A stretch of DNA of 64,000 bases from Pseudo-nitzschia pungens (Eukaryota; Bacillariophyta; Bacillariophyceae; Bacillariales; Bacillariaceae). A program made the translations under genes and the position numbers. How positions within the stretch are numbered: position 1 is the first letter of the stretch; the number at the start of each line of letters is the position of its first letter. Below the pieces are notes generated by a model. That model saw nothing but the letters and a program-made list of their open reading frames with translations. It made no database searches and was not told where the DNA came from. This document shows positions 32,813 through 44,823 of this stretch, piece after piece. The DNA lies in NCBI GenBank assembly GCA_037355855.1, contig CM074759.1:1178001-1242000 (forward strand). The letters are read 5' to 3'.

Positions 32813-34202
32813 CTACTGCTCCGGAGATATGGATTTCCACGAGGACGGATCGAATTCGCCGCTCGCCGATTCGAGGAGTCCGATGCTCATGGACATGTCG
32901 TTGTCTTTCTTAGAGCAGTAGTACAGTCTCATGGATCCGTCCTCGCCGGCAACCAGATACGGCGTGCCGATCACGTGGGACGTCCACGGCTCCATGGGCG
33001 CAACGCCGCCATCCAGGATGGGTCCCCCCGGGACGCCGGTGATGGCGGTGTCCTTCACCCAGGCGCCGCCATCGCCTCCACCGTTCTTCTCCTCCTCCCA
33101 GCGCGCGAGGCCGAGTCGGTGCCTGCCCCAGAGCGCCACCCTCCCCCGAGACGGCTTCGTACACCATGACCAGCTTACCGTCGCGAGTCCGGACCAGCGC
33201 TCGCGTGCCCACTCCGCTGCCGTCCCAGCCCCCGGGATCTCCGGGTCCGATGGCCGTTTTCCCGTCCCCCCTCGTCCAGGTTTCTCCCCCGTCGCCGCTG
33301 GTGGCCTCGTACACCCTCCATGCCGTGCCATTGAAGGAATGGTAGAGCATCCGCCACGGCCGCCCGTTTTCTTCATCCTCCTCCGGCGGAACGATCCGGG
33401 GCCAGCTCGCAAACAATCCCTCGCGCGGATCGAAGTCCAGGACCCGCCCCAATCGTTCCCACGATCTCCCCCCGTCGGTGGAACGGGCCCTGCCGATGCG
33501 CATTCGCAGGCCCCTGGTGGGGGGCGCGTTCGGTGGACCCATGGAAATTCCCTCGAAGGAACCCCCGAAGTAATACATGTGGAGCTCGTCGTCGGAGATC
33601 CGCACGACGTCCCCGACTCCCAGGTGCAACCCGTCGAAGTCTTCGTCCCGACCGGTCGGAGCCAGCACGGAGCCGTGGGCTTCCGTCCCGGGAATCTTTT
33701 CCCAGTGAATCCCGTCGGTCGACTCGGCCAGGCCGACGTACCCGGTGGGAAGGAATCCCCTGGTGTCGTTGGCCCAGCTTCCGGGGTTCCCGTAGTAGTA
33801 CATCTGCCACTTGTCGGATCGGGTGGCGCCGGGCGGGAGAACGACGGGATTCGCGACGCAGGCCGAGTCGAACGCGGTGTCGGACGAGGACGGAGCGAGG
33901 ACGGGACCCAGGTCCCGCGCCGGGGTCGTCGTCTCGGCTTCCGCTTCCCGTTCCACGGAGGATTCCTTCGCGGCGGAAACCGACACTCCGCCGGCAAATG
34001 CCGCGTTGCCGGCGTTCGTGTTGCGGCGAGACGAGTGCGCCGCTCCTCCCGCGGGACGCACAAAGGCGACAACGTCGCTCGGGCGATAATACCGGTACCG
34101 GTGGTGGTGGTTCCCCCGCGTTGCCCCCGCGGCCGAATGGGAAAGCAGCAACGGGACGACGACGGCGAGAAACCGCAGGGCCCTCCTCGATATCGGTCTC
34201 AT
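32813..34202 (-). CDS. Secreted five-bladed beta-propeller glycosidase-like protein; apparent frameshift
   Basis: ATG 34202 starts MRPISRRALRFLAVVVPLLL, a signal peptide. The frame carries repeated propeller blades: DKWQMYYYGNPGSWANDTRG, TGYVGLAESTDGIHWEKIPG, DELHMYYFGGSFEG, IGRARSTDGGRSWERLGRVL, RPWRMLYHSFNGTAWRVYEA, DGGETWTRG and LVRTRDGKLVMVYEAVSGEG. The pattern (Y/WxxYY ... ST/SxDGxxW) is that of the GH32/43/62/68 arabinanase-levansucrase-invertase superfamily. Around 33142-33153, in a G-rich run, the sequence continues in another frame as LWGRHRLGLARWEEEKNGGG and ends MSIGLLESASGEFDPSSWKS with a stop at 32813; total about 463 residues. I cannot assign catalytic acids or a substrate. Secretory or plastid location. 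Confidence 0.7.
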
Positions 34203-35491
34203 CGTGGTCGCGCTCTCGTTCTTTTTGGGGCAAGATCGAACGCAAACGAATAGCGACACTACGGCGTTCTTTTTCCCGTTGGAAAGACTCTTTCCATGCG
34301 GTAAATTACGCTAGAGTAAGTCTTACTCGTAACTTACCCCTTCCGAAGTTTGATTCCGGATTGGTCGTTTCGATCGAACCAACCAACATCTGTACGTGCG
34401 ATTACTAATTACGTACTTCGTAATTACTTGTGCGTACGGTAAGTTACGTCTCGGTCGAGGAACAAAAAAGATCGAACAATCACTGACGTGTTTATTCGTA
34501 TTTTTTATCCGTACCGTACCGTAAACCTTACGGTAGGATTGATTCCCTGAGTCGTGTGTCGTGCGTTGCCCCCATGAAGAGGGTCAGGGGTCATTAATGC
34601 TATTCGCAACTACTAGTAAGGTTACTACGTAGATGATAAGGTTATGATGATACTGTAATGGCTGTCCGAAATAAATGATTGCGTTGTAACCTAACCTAGT
34701 AAGAATGGAAATACAAGTAAGGTTACTACGCGTCCGACGACGATTGAGACTCTTGCACCGTTCTCAATTGAACGACATCCCATTTTACCATACCTAATTA
34801 ATTACCGTATGTCTATTTCCGAGTGGTTCCGGGCACTGGAAAGAAGGTCATCATTGGCCAAAACAATACGAAGTACTACAATGCAATTACATTTCTAGTA
34901 TACTATTAATATTATAAACTACTTCGTATCGTTACGAATCGCTAGGGATTCCACTAGTACACGCATGTACGAATCACTCTCTTGTCGTCGAATACTGATA
35001 GTTTGATGATGACGATGATGATGATGATAGTGATATTCTTTCAAAAATGTTTTGCATGAAAGATAAAACTTGCTTGACTTTTTGCTTGCAAGCAGGCAAG
35101 CTGGCACGGCACGGCAGGGCAGGGCAACGACCGATTCGGAAGTCGCACAGGGGCCTGGCCTGGCTTGGCCTGGCCTGCCCCGAATCCGGCAGGTTGCTGT
35201 CCTGTCGCCACCCATTGGTAGCTACGAGATTCCATACACGTAGCATCCATCCATCCATTTCATTCATCCATTCATTTGTTCGTTCGTTCGGGGTCCCTTC
35301 CCCGCACCCAACACCGACACAGACCGCAAGCAGCAGCTGCAGCAGCCATGGATTGCATCGCGAGAACCGTGGCAGTTTTCACAACATCGACAACATCGAC
35401 AACAACGACAACGACAACGACAGCAACAAAAACCGGGACGCACTACTTTTTTGGAAAGCGTCATTCGCGCGATTTGATTTGATTTGGAGTC
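34203..35491. other. Intergenic, rich in GTAAGGTTAC-type motifs
   Basis: 1.3 kb without a gene. TAAGGTTAC-like motifs recur (near 34319, 34438, 34515, 34618, 34709). A GGCACGGCACGGCAGGGCAGGG / GGCCTGGCTTGGCC region lies about 35104-35180. Confidence 0.5.
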
Positions 35492-37928
35492 TCAGAGGAG
35501 TTCGGGGTTTTGCCATGCCGGAGAACCGTTCCCCGCCTCTTGGTCCTTGTAATCGTAATCGTCATCGTCATCGCGGTCGTTGTGTTTGTCCGTTCCGTCC
35601 CCGGCACGAATCTTGTAAATGCCGCTCGGCTCGCCCGCTTCTGCCGATTCTGCCGCCGCCGAGACGGGTTGGTACGAGAGGTACCTCCGAAAGAGGATCC
35701 AGAGGCCCACCAGCGCCGCGGACAGCATCCCCACCAGCACCAGCAAGACCGCAATGGCCACCAGGAGTCGGGTCCGGTCTACCTCGCCCTGCTCGTTGTT
35801 GAGGTTCTTGACGACGTCCTGATAGGACGGGATCCAGGGGCTGTGCTTGCCACCGCCGGATCCGGATCCCTTGCCGTGGGTGTTGCCACAGGACCAGGAC
35901 TCCTGGACAAAGGCGAGCCAGATGTCCGTCGAGGTGAATTCCGTGGCGCGCACGTCGACGGGTTCCGACGGGTCAATCGTGTGCAGGACCTTTCGGAGGC
36001 GTTCCGCGTCAAACGAGTGGGTGTACAGGTGGTACTTGGTGGCGGCGATGGACTTGCTGGCCGACCCGGTCGCGGTCGTGGTGACAAAGGTGTCAAAGTC
36101 GTCCAGGTTGTCGATGAGAATGAACGGCGGCAGGAGCTGATCGTTCCCGTAGGGGTCGTTTTCGTTGAGGCTCTGGTTGGCCTGGACAATGACGCCCCGG
36201 GAAAATGTCCCCAGGTGCACTATCGTGTTGTTGAAGGGCGCCACGGCCACCACGTCGTCGACGATGAGGGGGGCGTGGTCGAAGAGATCGTACCTCCAGG
36301 CATCGCGGGAGAGCAGCATGGCCATGGGCAGATTGTCCTCGGTGTGGGTCGCCTCCTCCTCGATCGTGGCCATGGTCTGTCGGACCGAAAAGATGCTGGG
36401 AATCACCGTGTCCTTGTAGAGGCCCCAGAGCGATTCCGGATCGTCGATCCGTCGCTCGACAAAGTAGCTTTGTGGCGCGCACCCAATCTCCTTGTTGAGT
36501 CCCAGCTTGTCGCGCGTGCGGTCGATAAAGACCGAGAGGTCCCTGCCGTTGGGTGTGTCCCAGTCCTCGGCGCGAGAAAAGCCGAGCGTCTCCTCGAAGA
36601 GTACCCTGCGGTTTGCGTCCACAAAGGCGTGCTTGAAAAGCGACGCCGCGTGCTCGGTGCGGACGGATTCCTTGCGGGGAAACGAGACGAATCCCACCGT
36701 GTCGAGGTACCGGCCGGCTTCGAACGTCATGGTGAGGTCGTCCAGCTGTTTGACTCCCCGGTAGTGCGTGTGGCCCGTGACAAAGACGACCGGCGTCCCG
36801 TCTCCAATGTACATGCGAATGCCGCTCCGGATGGTTTCCACCAACGGATCGACCAGGTCCATGTGGGCCAGCACCAAGATGGCGTCGTATCGCTCCTCGG
36901 TGAGGGCTTGTCGGAACCATTCCTGCTCGATCACGGATTCAACGTCCTCGATCCAGATGCCGGCGTCGGGGGCGTAGTCCTTCATGTCGTACAAAAAGCC
37001 AAAGGCCAGCAGCCGGCTGCCCCCGTTGCTTCCTTCCAGAATCTTGTAGCGGTTTCCGAGTGCCGGTGCCAGCTTGTTATCGTTATTGTTGTTATCGTTG
37101 TTATCGTTGTTGTCCTTGTTGTCGACGGCGTGGATGTTGGAGGTCAGGTACCGATCCCCCCACCAATCGACGTACCCACCCGCCCGGGTCATGGCGTCGA
37201 TGTTCTTTTTGCCGTAGAGCTCGTGGTTTCCGACGTTGACCGCGTCGTAGGGCATCTTTTCCAGGAGCGGAACGAGCGCCGAGGGATCGTTCTGGCCATC
37301 GATCATCCGGCTCAGACCGGTGCCGTGGATGAAATCGCCATTGTTGACCAGGAAAATGTCGGGGGGGGGACCGGGTGGAAGCTCGGGATCGAGATCGGGA
37401 TCGGGATCCTGATCTTGCTCGTCCGGCATGGGCGGTGGAGGGTGGTGGGGATGGGGATCGGTGGCTTCCGTTTCGGTTTCTGTTTCTGTTTCGGGGATTG
37501 CTCCGGTGCCGCTGTCGCTGTCGCTGTCGCTGTCGCTGCCATTGTCATTCCCATTCCCATTCGCGGTCGAGCCGACCGTTTGTCGGTGGCTCTGATCGCG
37601 TCCGGGAAGGCTTTCGACGCGCTCCTTGAGGTGTTCCCAAAAGGACAAGACATTGCCCAGATCGGCATCGATCCGAGGTTCCTGGCGCCTGTGGGATGCC
37701 ACCCACGAATGAACGTCCGTGAGAATTACCACGTTGATGTCTCCGAGGGGAAGCTGCGGTGGCTTGGCGGCGGCGGCGGCGCCGTTCGATGTCGATGTCG
37801 ATGTCGACGGATGTCGATGTCGACGTGGATGCGGATGCGTGGACCCGCAGAACGGACCGCGACAACATCAGTCCCAGCGATACGACGACGAACCGACTCC
37901 AACAGGATTGGTGCGAGAGCGATGGCAT
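35492..37928 (-). CDS. Membrane-anchored calcineurin-like metallophosphatase / 5'-nucleotidase family; apparent frameshift
   Basis: ATG 37928 gives MPSLSHQSCWSRFVVVSLGL, a signal peptide. In an ACATCG repeat near 37809 the frame slips by one base into AAKPPQLPLGDINVVILTDV and runs to 35492, about 811 residues. Metal-site motifs in order: TDVHSW, NNGDFIHGTG, NVGNHELYG, LVLAHMDLVD and FVTGHTHYRG. A second domain follows, with RDAWRYDLFDHAPLIVDDVV and GTFSRGVIVQANQSL, as in fungal and stramenopile 5'-nucleotidase-like phosphoesterases. Near the C-terminus VAIAVLLVLVGMLSAALVGL is a transmembrane helix with an acidic tail, so the enzyme probably faces outside or a vacuolar lumen. Low-complexity inserts (poly-Asn/Asp, Thr-Glu) interrupt the catalytic domain. 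Substrate likely a nucleotide or phosphoester. The first metal motif is preceded by no ATG in its own frame, hence the slip proposal. Confidence 0.78.
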
Positions 37929-39327
37929 GGTTCGTGTTTGTGTTTCTGTTTGTGTACGTCGATACCTAGAAAGAATAACGAATGGCGTGCGGTGCTTTGG
38001 ATAGAACGATCGATGGGTATGGAATATTCTTGATCTCTCTTTCGATGTACCGTACTATGCGTAAACTGCGAAAGCGTTGTCGTTTCTGGTGTTGCGGTGT
38101 AGAAAGCTCGGCTGCTGCTCTTGGAAAGTCGTGGTTCTTTTGTTTTGATTGATTGAATAAAAGGTTCTGTTCCCGCAACGGGATGGAAGATGTTCGAAGT
38201 GAAGTGCAGTGAAGTGAAGTGAAAGCGAAGCGAAACAACGGCTCCTGCAACGATTAATTTACCGTGTTGGTACCGTCGTCTTTCGTCCCTCGGAGAGGTA
38301 AGATTGCGATGATGTTTTACCGGTTGGATAACTTAATCTTACTGGTTACTGGTTCGACTCACTCGTTCGATGTACGGTACAGTACTTGGTACGAGGACTC
38401 GTACGGATCGTCCCATTCTCTTCAGTAAGGTACAATTATTACGAGAAGCAAGCCTCTGGGAATGGGAATGCCTGCAATTGGACTACGTAATTGTAAGAAC
38501 TTGTGACGGTTTTTCATTCGTGTTTGTCCCATCCTTCGCGCAATGCGATGCGCGATGCAATGCGTTCCCGCAATTTGGATTTATGATTTGATTCGTTCGA
38601 TTCGTTTGGAAAGAAGGTTCCGTCTTCTGTTTTTCTTTCCGTGGGACTGCGCTCCAAACCGCAAAGCATAGGTTGTTTTATGTATTATTATGTTTCATAG
38701 GTACAATTACGTACCGTACGTCTATCGTCATTCGTGTTGATCGTTCTTTTTGGAGATTTTGACGACTGACGACTGACGACTGACGACCTTTGACACAGTG
38801 GATTTCGATCTTTCGGTGGAGGATATCAGTGTGTGAAGCGCCAAAAACACGTACGGTACATTTTCTACGGTGACTTACCAGTACCACCATCAGTACCGCA
38901 TTCCGAGCTCCTCGGACCTCCGACGATTGATGATTCGATTCGTTACACCGAGACATCATGCATCCAATCGGATTGCAACGTGGAAATATGTACCGTAGTA
39001 GTAATTGTGAATCGAACGGAATTGAATGGAATTGCATAAGGTTTACAGTCTTGGTGCCGAAAGTCAACAATCCGAGTGCCCCAACCATCCACGACGATCA
39101 CCGGTCCGTGCGGAACACGTGCTGCACTATTGACCACTTGGAAGAGTCTGCCAGACGCACCAGGACGTTGGTCGTCGAATCATCATCACTCAACGAACCA
39201 CACCCATTGATTGGGAGACGCATTCCGGAACCGTTCTGCCCATTGCCGCCGACGGCCCCGCGAAGAACGGCGAGAGAGAACGCAACGCGACCCCGCCCCT
39301 GGAGATTCCCTGGTGTTGCCCGAATCG
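37929..39327. other. Divergent intergenic region
   Basis: 1.4 kb between divergent starts of the metallophosphatase and the CrtI-like gene. GAAGTGAAGTGCAGTGAAGTGAAG (about 38197-38220) and GACTGACGACTGACGAC repeats (about 38762-38785) are seen; no gene. Confidence 0.5.
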
Positions 39328-39498
39328 ATGCCGGGGTTCCGCGAGACCGCCGCCGGGATGTTCTTGTTTCTGTCCGTGGTGATGCTGTTGCCGGGAACGG
39401 CTTCCTCGTTTGGTGTCGGACCGCTGCCGATGTCCCGGCACGATTGGCGATCGTCCCCATCGGCGGTTTCCGATGCCGTCCGGGAAGAGCAGCAACAA

Positions 39499-39545
<47 letters not shown>

Positions 39546-41723
39546 CGTTGTCGTTGTGGGCGGAGGGGTCGGAGGACTGGCGGTAGCCGCTCGGATCGCC
39601 GCCGGAAGCGATGCCAAATCCACAAAAATCACCGTGCTGGAAAAGAACGATCGCATCGGTGGCCGGTGCGGATCCTTCTGGGTGGATCCGAAAGACAACA
39701 AAAACAACAACAACAACAACAGCGACACTAATAGCGGCAGCGACAGTCCTCCCGAAACCACGGCCTTTCGCCACGAAGAGGGACCGAGCCTGCTCTTGCT
39801 CCCGCGAATCTACCACGAGGTTTTTGCCGACTGCACCGGATCCGAAAAGTCCGCCAGCGACTACGGACTGGACATGGTCCGGTGCTCTCCCGCCTACAGA
39901 GTGGTCTTCGACGACGGAGACTCGATCGACGTGGGATTCCCCGAGGACGAGCTGGATTCTCCTTCCGCGAGGGCGTCCCGCTCCCGAATGGACGCCTGCG
40001 AGGCCGACGGAGCGACCAAGTGGGACACCTACATGGCCACGACGGCGGCCTACCTGGACGCGGGGCTCCCGAATTTCATCGAGGAACGCCTCGACGTGGG
40101 GTCGCTCCCCGAATTCCTCCGCCGGTCCCTCTCCGGCTTTGGCAGGGCCTGGCCCCTCAAGCCGCACTCGGACGTCCTGGACGCCCTCTTCGAGTCGGAC
40201 AAGCTCCGGGCGCTGGCGTCCTTCCAGGACCTGTACGTGGGGCTGGAGCCCTACCGCAATCCGCGAGAGGCGTGGGGGGGCGTCTTTCGATCGACGGCAC
40301 CGGCCGTCTTCGGCTTGCTGGCGGCCATCGAGCTGCATCCGTCCAACAGGAACGCGGGCGTTTTTGCCCCGATCGGTGGATTCGAGGCCGTCGCGAGGGC
40401 CCTGGAGGGACTGGCCGGGGACCTGGGCGCGACGATCGTGCGCGGGACGACCGTCCTGGGGGTGACCAACGACGGGGTGTGGACGAAAAAAACAAAGGCG
40501 TCCTCCTCCGGCGATAAAAAGGAACCGGAATTCCTTCCCGCCGATCTGGTGATTGTCAATGCCGACCTTCCCTACGCGAAACGGTCGCTGCTGCTTCGGA
40601 ACTCCGAGGCCCCATCGAACACGACCGGGTCGGGACAGACACAGAAACAACCACAAAGACAACCACAAAAACCACCCACCGAAACCTTTGATTGGGACGA
40701 CAGTTTTTCCTTCAGCAGCGGCGTCATTTCCTTTTATTGGTCCCTCGACAAACCCCTCGACGATCTCAACACGCACAACGTCTTTCTTTCGACCGGATCT
40801 CGCGCCGAGGCCGAAGACAGCTGGAAGGTCCTGCGGGGTCCACGAGCCACCGGCGCCGACGAATCCGACCCGGACGCCGAGGTCGATGCCGAGGCAGATG
40901 CCGAAGCAGGCGATGCCCCCTTCAACTTTTACGTACACCGTTCCAGCCACTCGGATCCCTCCGCGGTGCCGGCCGGGTGCGACGCCATCATGGTCTTGGT
41001 TCCCTGCCGGACCCTGCTGCGGGAAGAAGAGTGCGCGGGCCTGCCCCGGGACAAAGCGATGGAAATCTACCAGCGGCAATTCTCGCCGCGAGAGGTCGCG
41101 AGCGTCCGGGCCTCGGTCCTGGAGCGATTGGCCGCGGTCGACTCGCTCTCGGGACTGGAAGACCACATCCTCCACGAGGAATGCCGGACGCCGGCAACCT
41201 GGGCCGACCGGTACAACCTGGCGGCGGGAACTCCTTTCGCGCTGGTACGTGTCGGATTGGATTGTAATAGTTTTTGGTGCCCTGTCCCGGAATGCCTCGG
41301 TCTGTGGTTGTCGCAGGAACGCAGAGGAACCCGACGCATGAGATCCACGCATGCATTCCTTGATATTCCTTCCTCGATTCTGCACCTTCCTCACATTGTC
41401 ATTTTATTGTATTGCATTGTATCGATGGATGGATGGATGGATACCCGCAACAACCCGGTGTTTCTTTCTCTCTCTCTCTGGAACGACAGAGCCACGGATT
41501 CGCGCAGCTCAGCATCACGCGTCCGGGTCCTCGGTCCTCGGGGCTTCCCAACGTTTTGTATTGCGGTGCCAGCACCCGGCCCGGGAACGGGGTTCCCTTG
41601 GTTCTGATCGGTGCCAAGCAGGTCGCGGAAACGGCGCTCCGATCCCTGAGCGATGCGCGCAGCTTTGGCGCAGGCAGCGACAACAGCGGCGGCAGTAGCA
41701 GCGGCAGCAACAGCTCCGAATGA
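39328..41723 (+). CDS. CrtI/CRTISO-family FAD-dependent oxidoreductase (phytoene desaturase-like), probably plastid
   Basis: Exon 1 39328-41244, intron 41245-41489 (GTACGT...GACAG, phase 0), exon 2 41490-41723; 716 residues. MFLFLSVVMLLPGTASSFGV is a signal peptide ending in an ASAF-like TASSF, the diatom plastid import signal. A Gln run (39489-39542, CAG/CAA) precedes the FAD-binding HVVVVGGGVGGLAVAARIAA, then VLEKNDRIGGRCGSFWV and EEGPSLLLLPRIY. Mid-protein: VFAPIGGFEAVARALEGLAG and VNADLPYAKRSLL. At the end, across the intron, GTPFAL-SHGFAQLSITRPGP and LPNVLYCGASTRPGNGVPLV match the C-terminal CrtI motif. The family desaturates or isomerises carotenes; the exact reaction is open because diatoms also have plant-type enzymes. 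Low-complexity inserts lengthen it by about 150 residues. Confidence 0.87.
39489..39545 (+). repeat. CAG/CAA repeat coding poly-Gln
   Basis: About 18 Gln codons, mixed CAG and CAA, lie between the plastid presequence and the FAD fold of the CrtI-like protein. The repeat could vary in length between strains without touching the fold. Confidence 0.9.
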
Positions 41724-42572
41724 TCCGCTCCTTGCCCTGGTACGGTACGCGTCGAACGCCCGCGAAAGAACGATCCCTTTTTTTAAGTGTGTCTGCAGCG
41801 CGGACACCGGTGGGGATCACGAGCGCATCACGACCACGACCACCCTGTTGGGCGGTGACGGTGATTGCCGTGCGATTTGGGCCCAATGCTAGCAGCATGG
41901 GCGTTGAGCGTGGTGCCGTGGCTTTGGAACCCGATCCGAGACCGCCCCGCATCGAACGTTCCCGGTTCCATTCCGTGCGATCTCACACGCAACCGAGGAT
42001 AATCCTGCAGTTGCGCCCTCGCGGGCGCACCAAATATCTGCAATGACGGGTGGCGTTTCTCCGCTACTCCGGAAGAAACAGAACAAAGCCAAATGGTTCG
42101 ATGGGGGAAGACACGGTCCTGACTAAATCGTTTTGTACAACAATTACCTCGCGTCAACTATAATGTACAACACTATCAAAATACAAATAATAATACTACA
42201 AAAAAGATGATTCCCTTCTTTTTGTGCACATTGCAATTTCGTTGCTCGCGCTCGCGCCCATTCCCATTTCGTTTTCTCGATTCACAAACTACTTTCCCGT
42301 TTTGCCTTCCGTCGGCGTTTCTGCAATCACAAACGTTGTATTCGCAGCAGCTCCTTCCTCTGTTGCACTGCTGTTGGACCGAATACCACCATTCGTGTGA
42401 TGTCCACACCACCACCGATAGAGTGTGGTTCATTGCGTTCTGCCCCCCCCCCCCACAGTGGTTCGTTCGAGAGCCATGTTCTTGTATCGGTGGATCGCAC
42501 TCCCCTTTCCCCTTCCCCATGTTTGTGTCGAACTACCTCCGAAAGAACGGATTGGCTCGATGCGGATCGTTC
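41724..42572. other. Convergent intergenic region
   Basis: 849 bp between convergent stops; no gene seen. A C run at about 42446-42455. Confidence 0.5.
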
Positions 42573-44823
42573 CTAGAATGGGTTTGGTAGCAAAAAAGCA
42601 GGATCGATCCTTACCCGCGCCCGCGCCAGTCGATCCTCCCTCTTTTTCTTTTTTTTTTGCTTCGAGCCGCCCGGCTTCCGCATCATTTGGTCCACGTCCA
42701 GGTCCAGGCCTTCGGTCGCGCCTTCCTCGTGGAGTTTGGCCTCGTATTCGTTCTTGGCGGCAATGCCTGCCTCCCGCATTGCCTGGGCGTCGTCCTCTTC
42801 GTCGTTGGTGTAGAGCTGGCACTTTCCGCAACTCTTGTGGTTGCAGTGAGGCACCTGGCAAAAGTGCTGGTATACGTTTCCCTTGATTTTGTCCAGCGGC
42901 ATCCGGCACACATAGCACATCTTCATGCCGCAGGGACACGTCATCTTGTTGCAGCCATCGGTCTTGATGAACTTCTTGTTGCACCGGGGACAGGTTCGCA
43001 TCTTGGCCTCGCTGAGTGCCTCCTCGATTTTGAGGCGTCCCTCGTCTTGTCGGTTGAGGGCAACTTCCTCGCATCGAAAGGGGATGTGCGATGCCTTGCC
43101 GCACTTGCGGCACGAGACAAAGTGGCATCCCTCGACGGGGCACTCGAAATTGTTTTGCGTCTCGGGGACCACGGCCTGGTACCCGCACTTGGGGCACATG
43201 GCCAGGCAGTCTCCCAGTCCGGCCAGTTCGATCTGCGCCTTGGCTTGCATCTCCGAGTATTTTTCCCACAGTTTGGGGGGGAGGATTCGTTGGAGGTGCT
43301 CGTCCCGAAATCCCGAGTTGCAACCGCTCGCGTCGCAGCACTTGATTTCGAGGGCAGGTTTTTTGGTTACCTTATCAATTCCCAGGTTTCCGGATCCAAA
43401 CACCTGGCTTTCGACGTATTGGACCATGCATTCTTTGCAAAACAGGTGCTGAAAAACAAAAACACGGTTTGTACAAATAGAGCCGAAACACAATGAGATA
43501 CACTTTGGCGACTGCTATTCGGTTGGCACCCTCCTGTAGCCTTGGATGTTCAATCAAGCCATGCCAAACGACAGCCCACACCAACAATCCAAAACAAGAC
43601 CCGCTCGGCATCACATCGTATTGCACTTGGCCGCGTCGCATTCTACTCACCCCCTCTTCCGAGCACGGGATGCACTCCGAAACGGCCACATCCGAGAAGC
43701 AGCATCCGCACGGGACAGCGGATCCGTCCTCCAACGCCTGCTTGTTGGCGGCCTGCCCCCTCATCTTTTCCCGGACCTTGTCGAGCCACTCCGAAAAGTT
43801 CTTGTCGTAGAAAAAGTGTTCGTCGATGAGAGTTGGATCCGTTAGCTTGGGCAGCGCGACGCCAATCTTTTTCCGGGGATGTACGAGACAGATCGAAGTT
43901 CCCAGCCGGTCCCGTACGGACGATGGTATCTTTCCCCGAAGCAGGCTCGTCTTGAGGAGCTGGTAGTGCTCCGTTTCTTCCTCGTCGGCTGCCTCTGACC
44001 CGGCCCTGGCCGCTACGGGAGGATTCTGTCCCTTACCCACGATCACGTCGTGGATGTGGTTGCGTGTCAGCGTGTAGCGTCCCTGGTGGTTGCGCAGGAA
44101 CTTACGGACCGCCTTGTGCTTCAGAAAAGAAAAGTCGTGTAGCAGCAGTCCAAAGACCTCTCCTTGGTACGTCCGGCTTATTTCAAAGACGGCCGTGGGA
44201 GACGAGTAGTTGTGAAGAGGTTCTTTGGATTTCGCGGTCTTTACTACCGCGTGATCACGTCTGCCGGCGAGCGGAGCATCCGACTTCCCCTTTTGTTTCG
44301 GATAGTTGTCGTTTTCCGACAGGACCGCCACGACAATCTCAATATTGTTGCCCTGCTCCAGGAGTTTCTTCTTCACGAACCCGACATCGGCGTCCGGAAA
44401 AATCTCGAGCACCCGGAGCAGCGGCGATGGCGCATGCGGAGGAGCTGCTGCTGCCGCCGCTGCGGCCGGGGGAGTTTTTCGCTGATCGGAAACGAGCGGT
44501 CCATCCAGAACGACAACCTCCCCGTTTTGCATCGGCCATGGGTCCCTGCGGGATTGGCGCTTCGAAGCAGCGAGGGGCTTGCGGTGTTCTTCTTCGTTGT
44601 CGTCGCTGCTCATCAACTCAATCACGAGGTCGGGATTCGCAGCAGCGGCAATGCGTTGCTGCCGCCGCATTTTTTTTCTCTTTCTCTTTCGTTTTCGGCG
44701 TGCGACGGCTTCCGTCGTGGGTGGGGGCATCGTGATCACCGAGGATTCGTCGGAGAAGTCGGATACGGAGAAGTCGGATAACTCGAGGTTGTGGATGTGG
44801 TGTTGATTGTGAATGAAGGACAT
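42573..44823 (-). CDS. RBR E3 ubiquitin ligase, RNF216/TRIAD3-like, with CUE-like domain
   Basis: Exon 1 44823-43651, intron 43650-43449 (GTGAGT...TTCAG, phase 0), exon 2 43448-42573; 682 residues. The N-terminal half is basic and disordered with a CUE-like segment (LLRVLEIFPDADVGFVKKKL ... NIEIVVAVLSEND), which in relatives binds ubiquitin. RING1 is split by the intron: VPCGCCFSDVAVSECIPCSE-EG then HLFCKECMVQYV. IBR: MCPKCGYQAVV ... FECPVEGCHFVSCRKCGKA. RING2: RTCPRCNKKFIKTDGCNKMT with the likely catalytic Cys in KTDGC, then CPCGMKMCYVCRMP and HFCQVPHC. FGSGN after RING1 and the CxCGxxxCYxCR ending are RNF216 hallmarks; that subfamily builds K63 or K48 chains. An alternative ATG at 44988 would add 55 residues; I prefer 44823 because the extension looks like UTR with CAAAG repeats. 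Confidence 0.88.

Noticed and set aside
32931..34253. 440-codon plus frame opposite the propeller gene
   Set aside because: Shadow of minus-strand propeller blades; it shows no domain of its own.
35510..37969. 819-codon plus frame opposite the metallophosphatase
   Set aside because: Shadow; GNHE and GHTH metal motifs are on the minus strand.
38325..38375. Possible tRNA T-arm GGTTCGACTC
   Set aside because: No matching acceptor, D or anticodon stems around it.
39190..41394. 734-codon minus frame opposite the CrtI-like gene
   Set aside because: Shadow of a gene with FAD and C-terminal CrtI motifs plus a confirmed splice junction.
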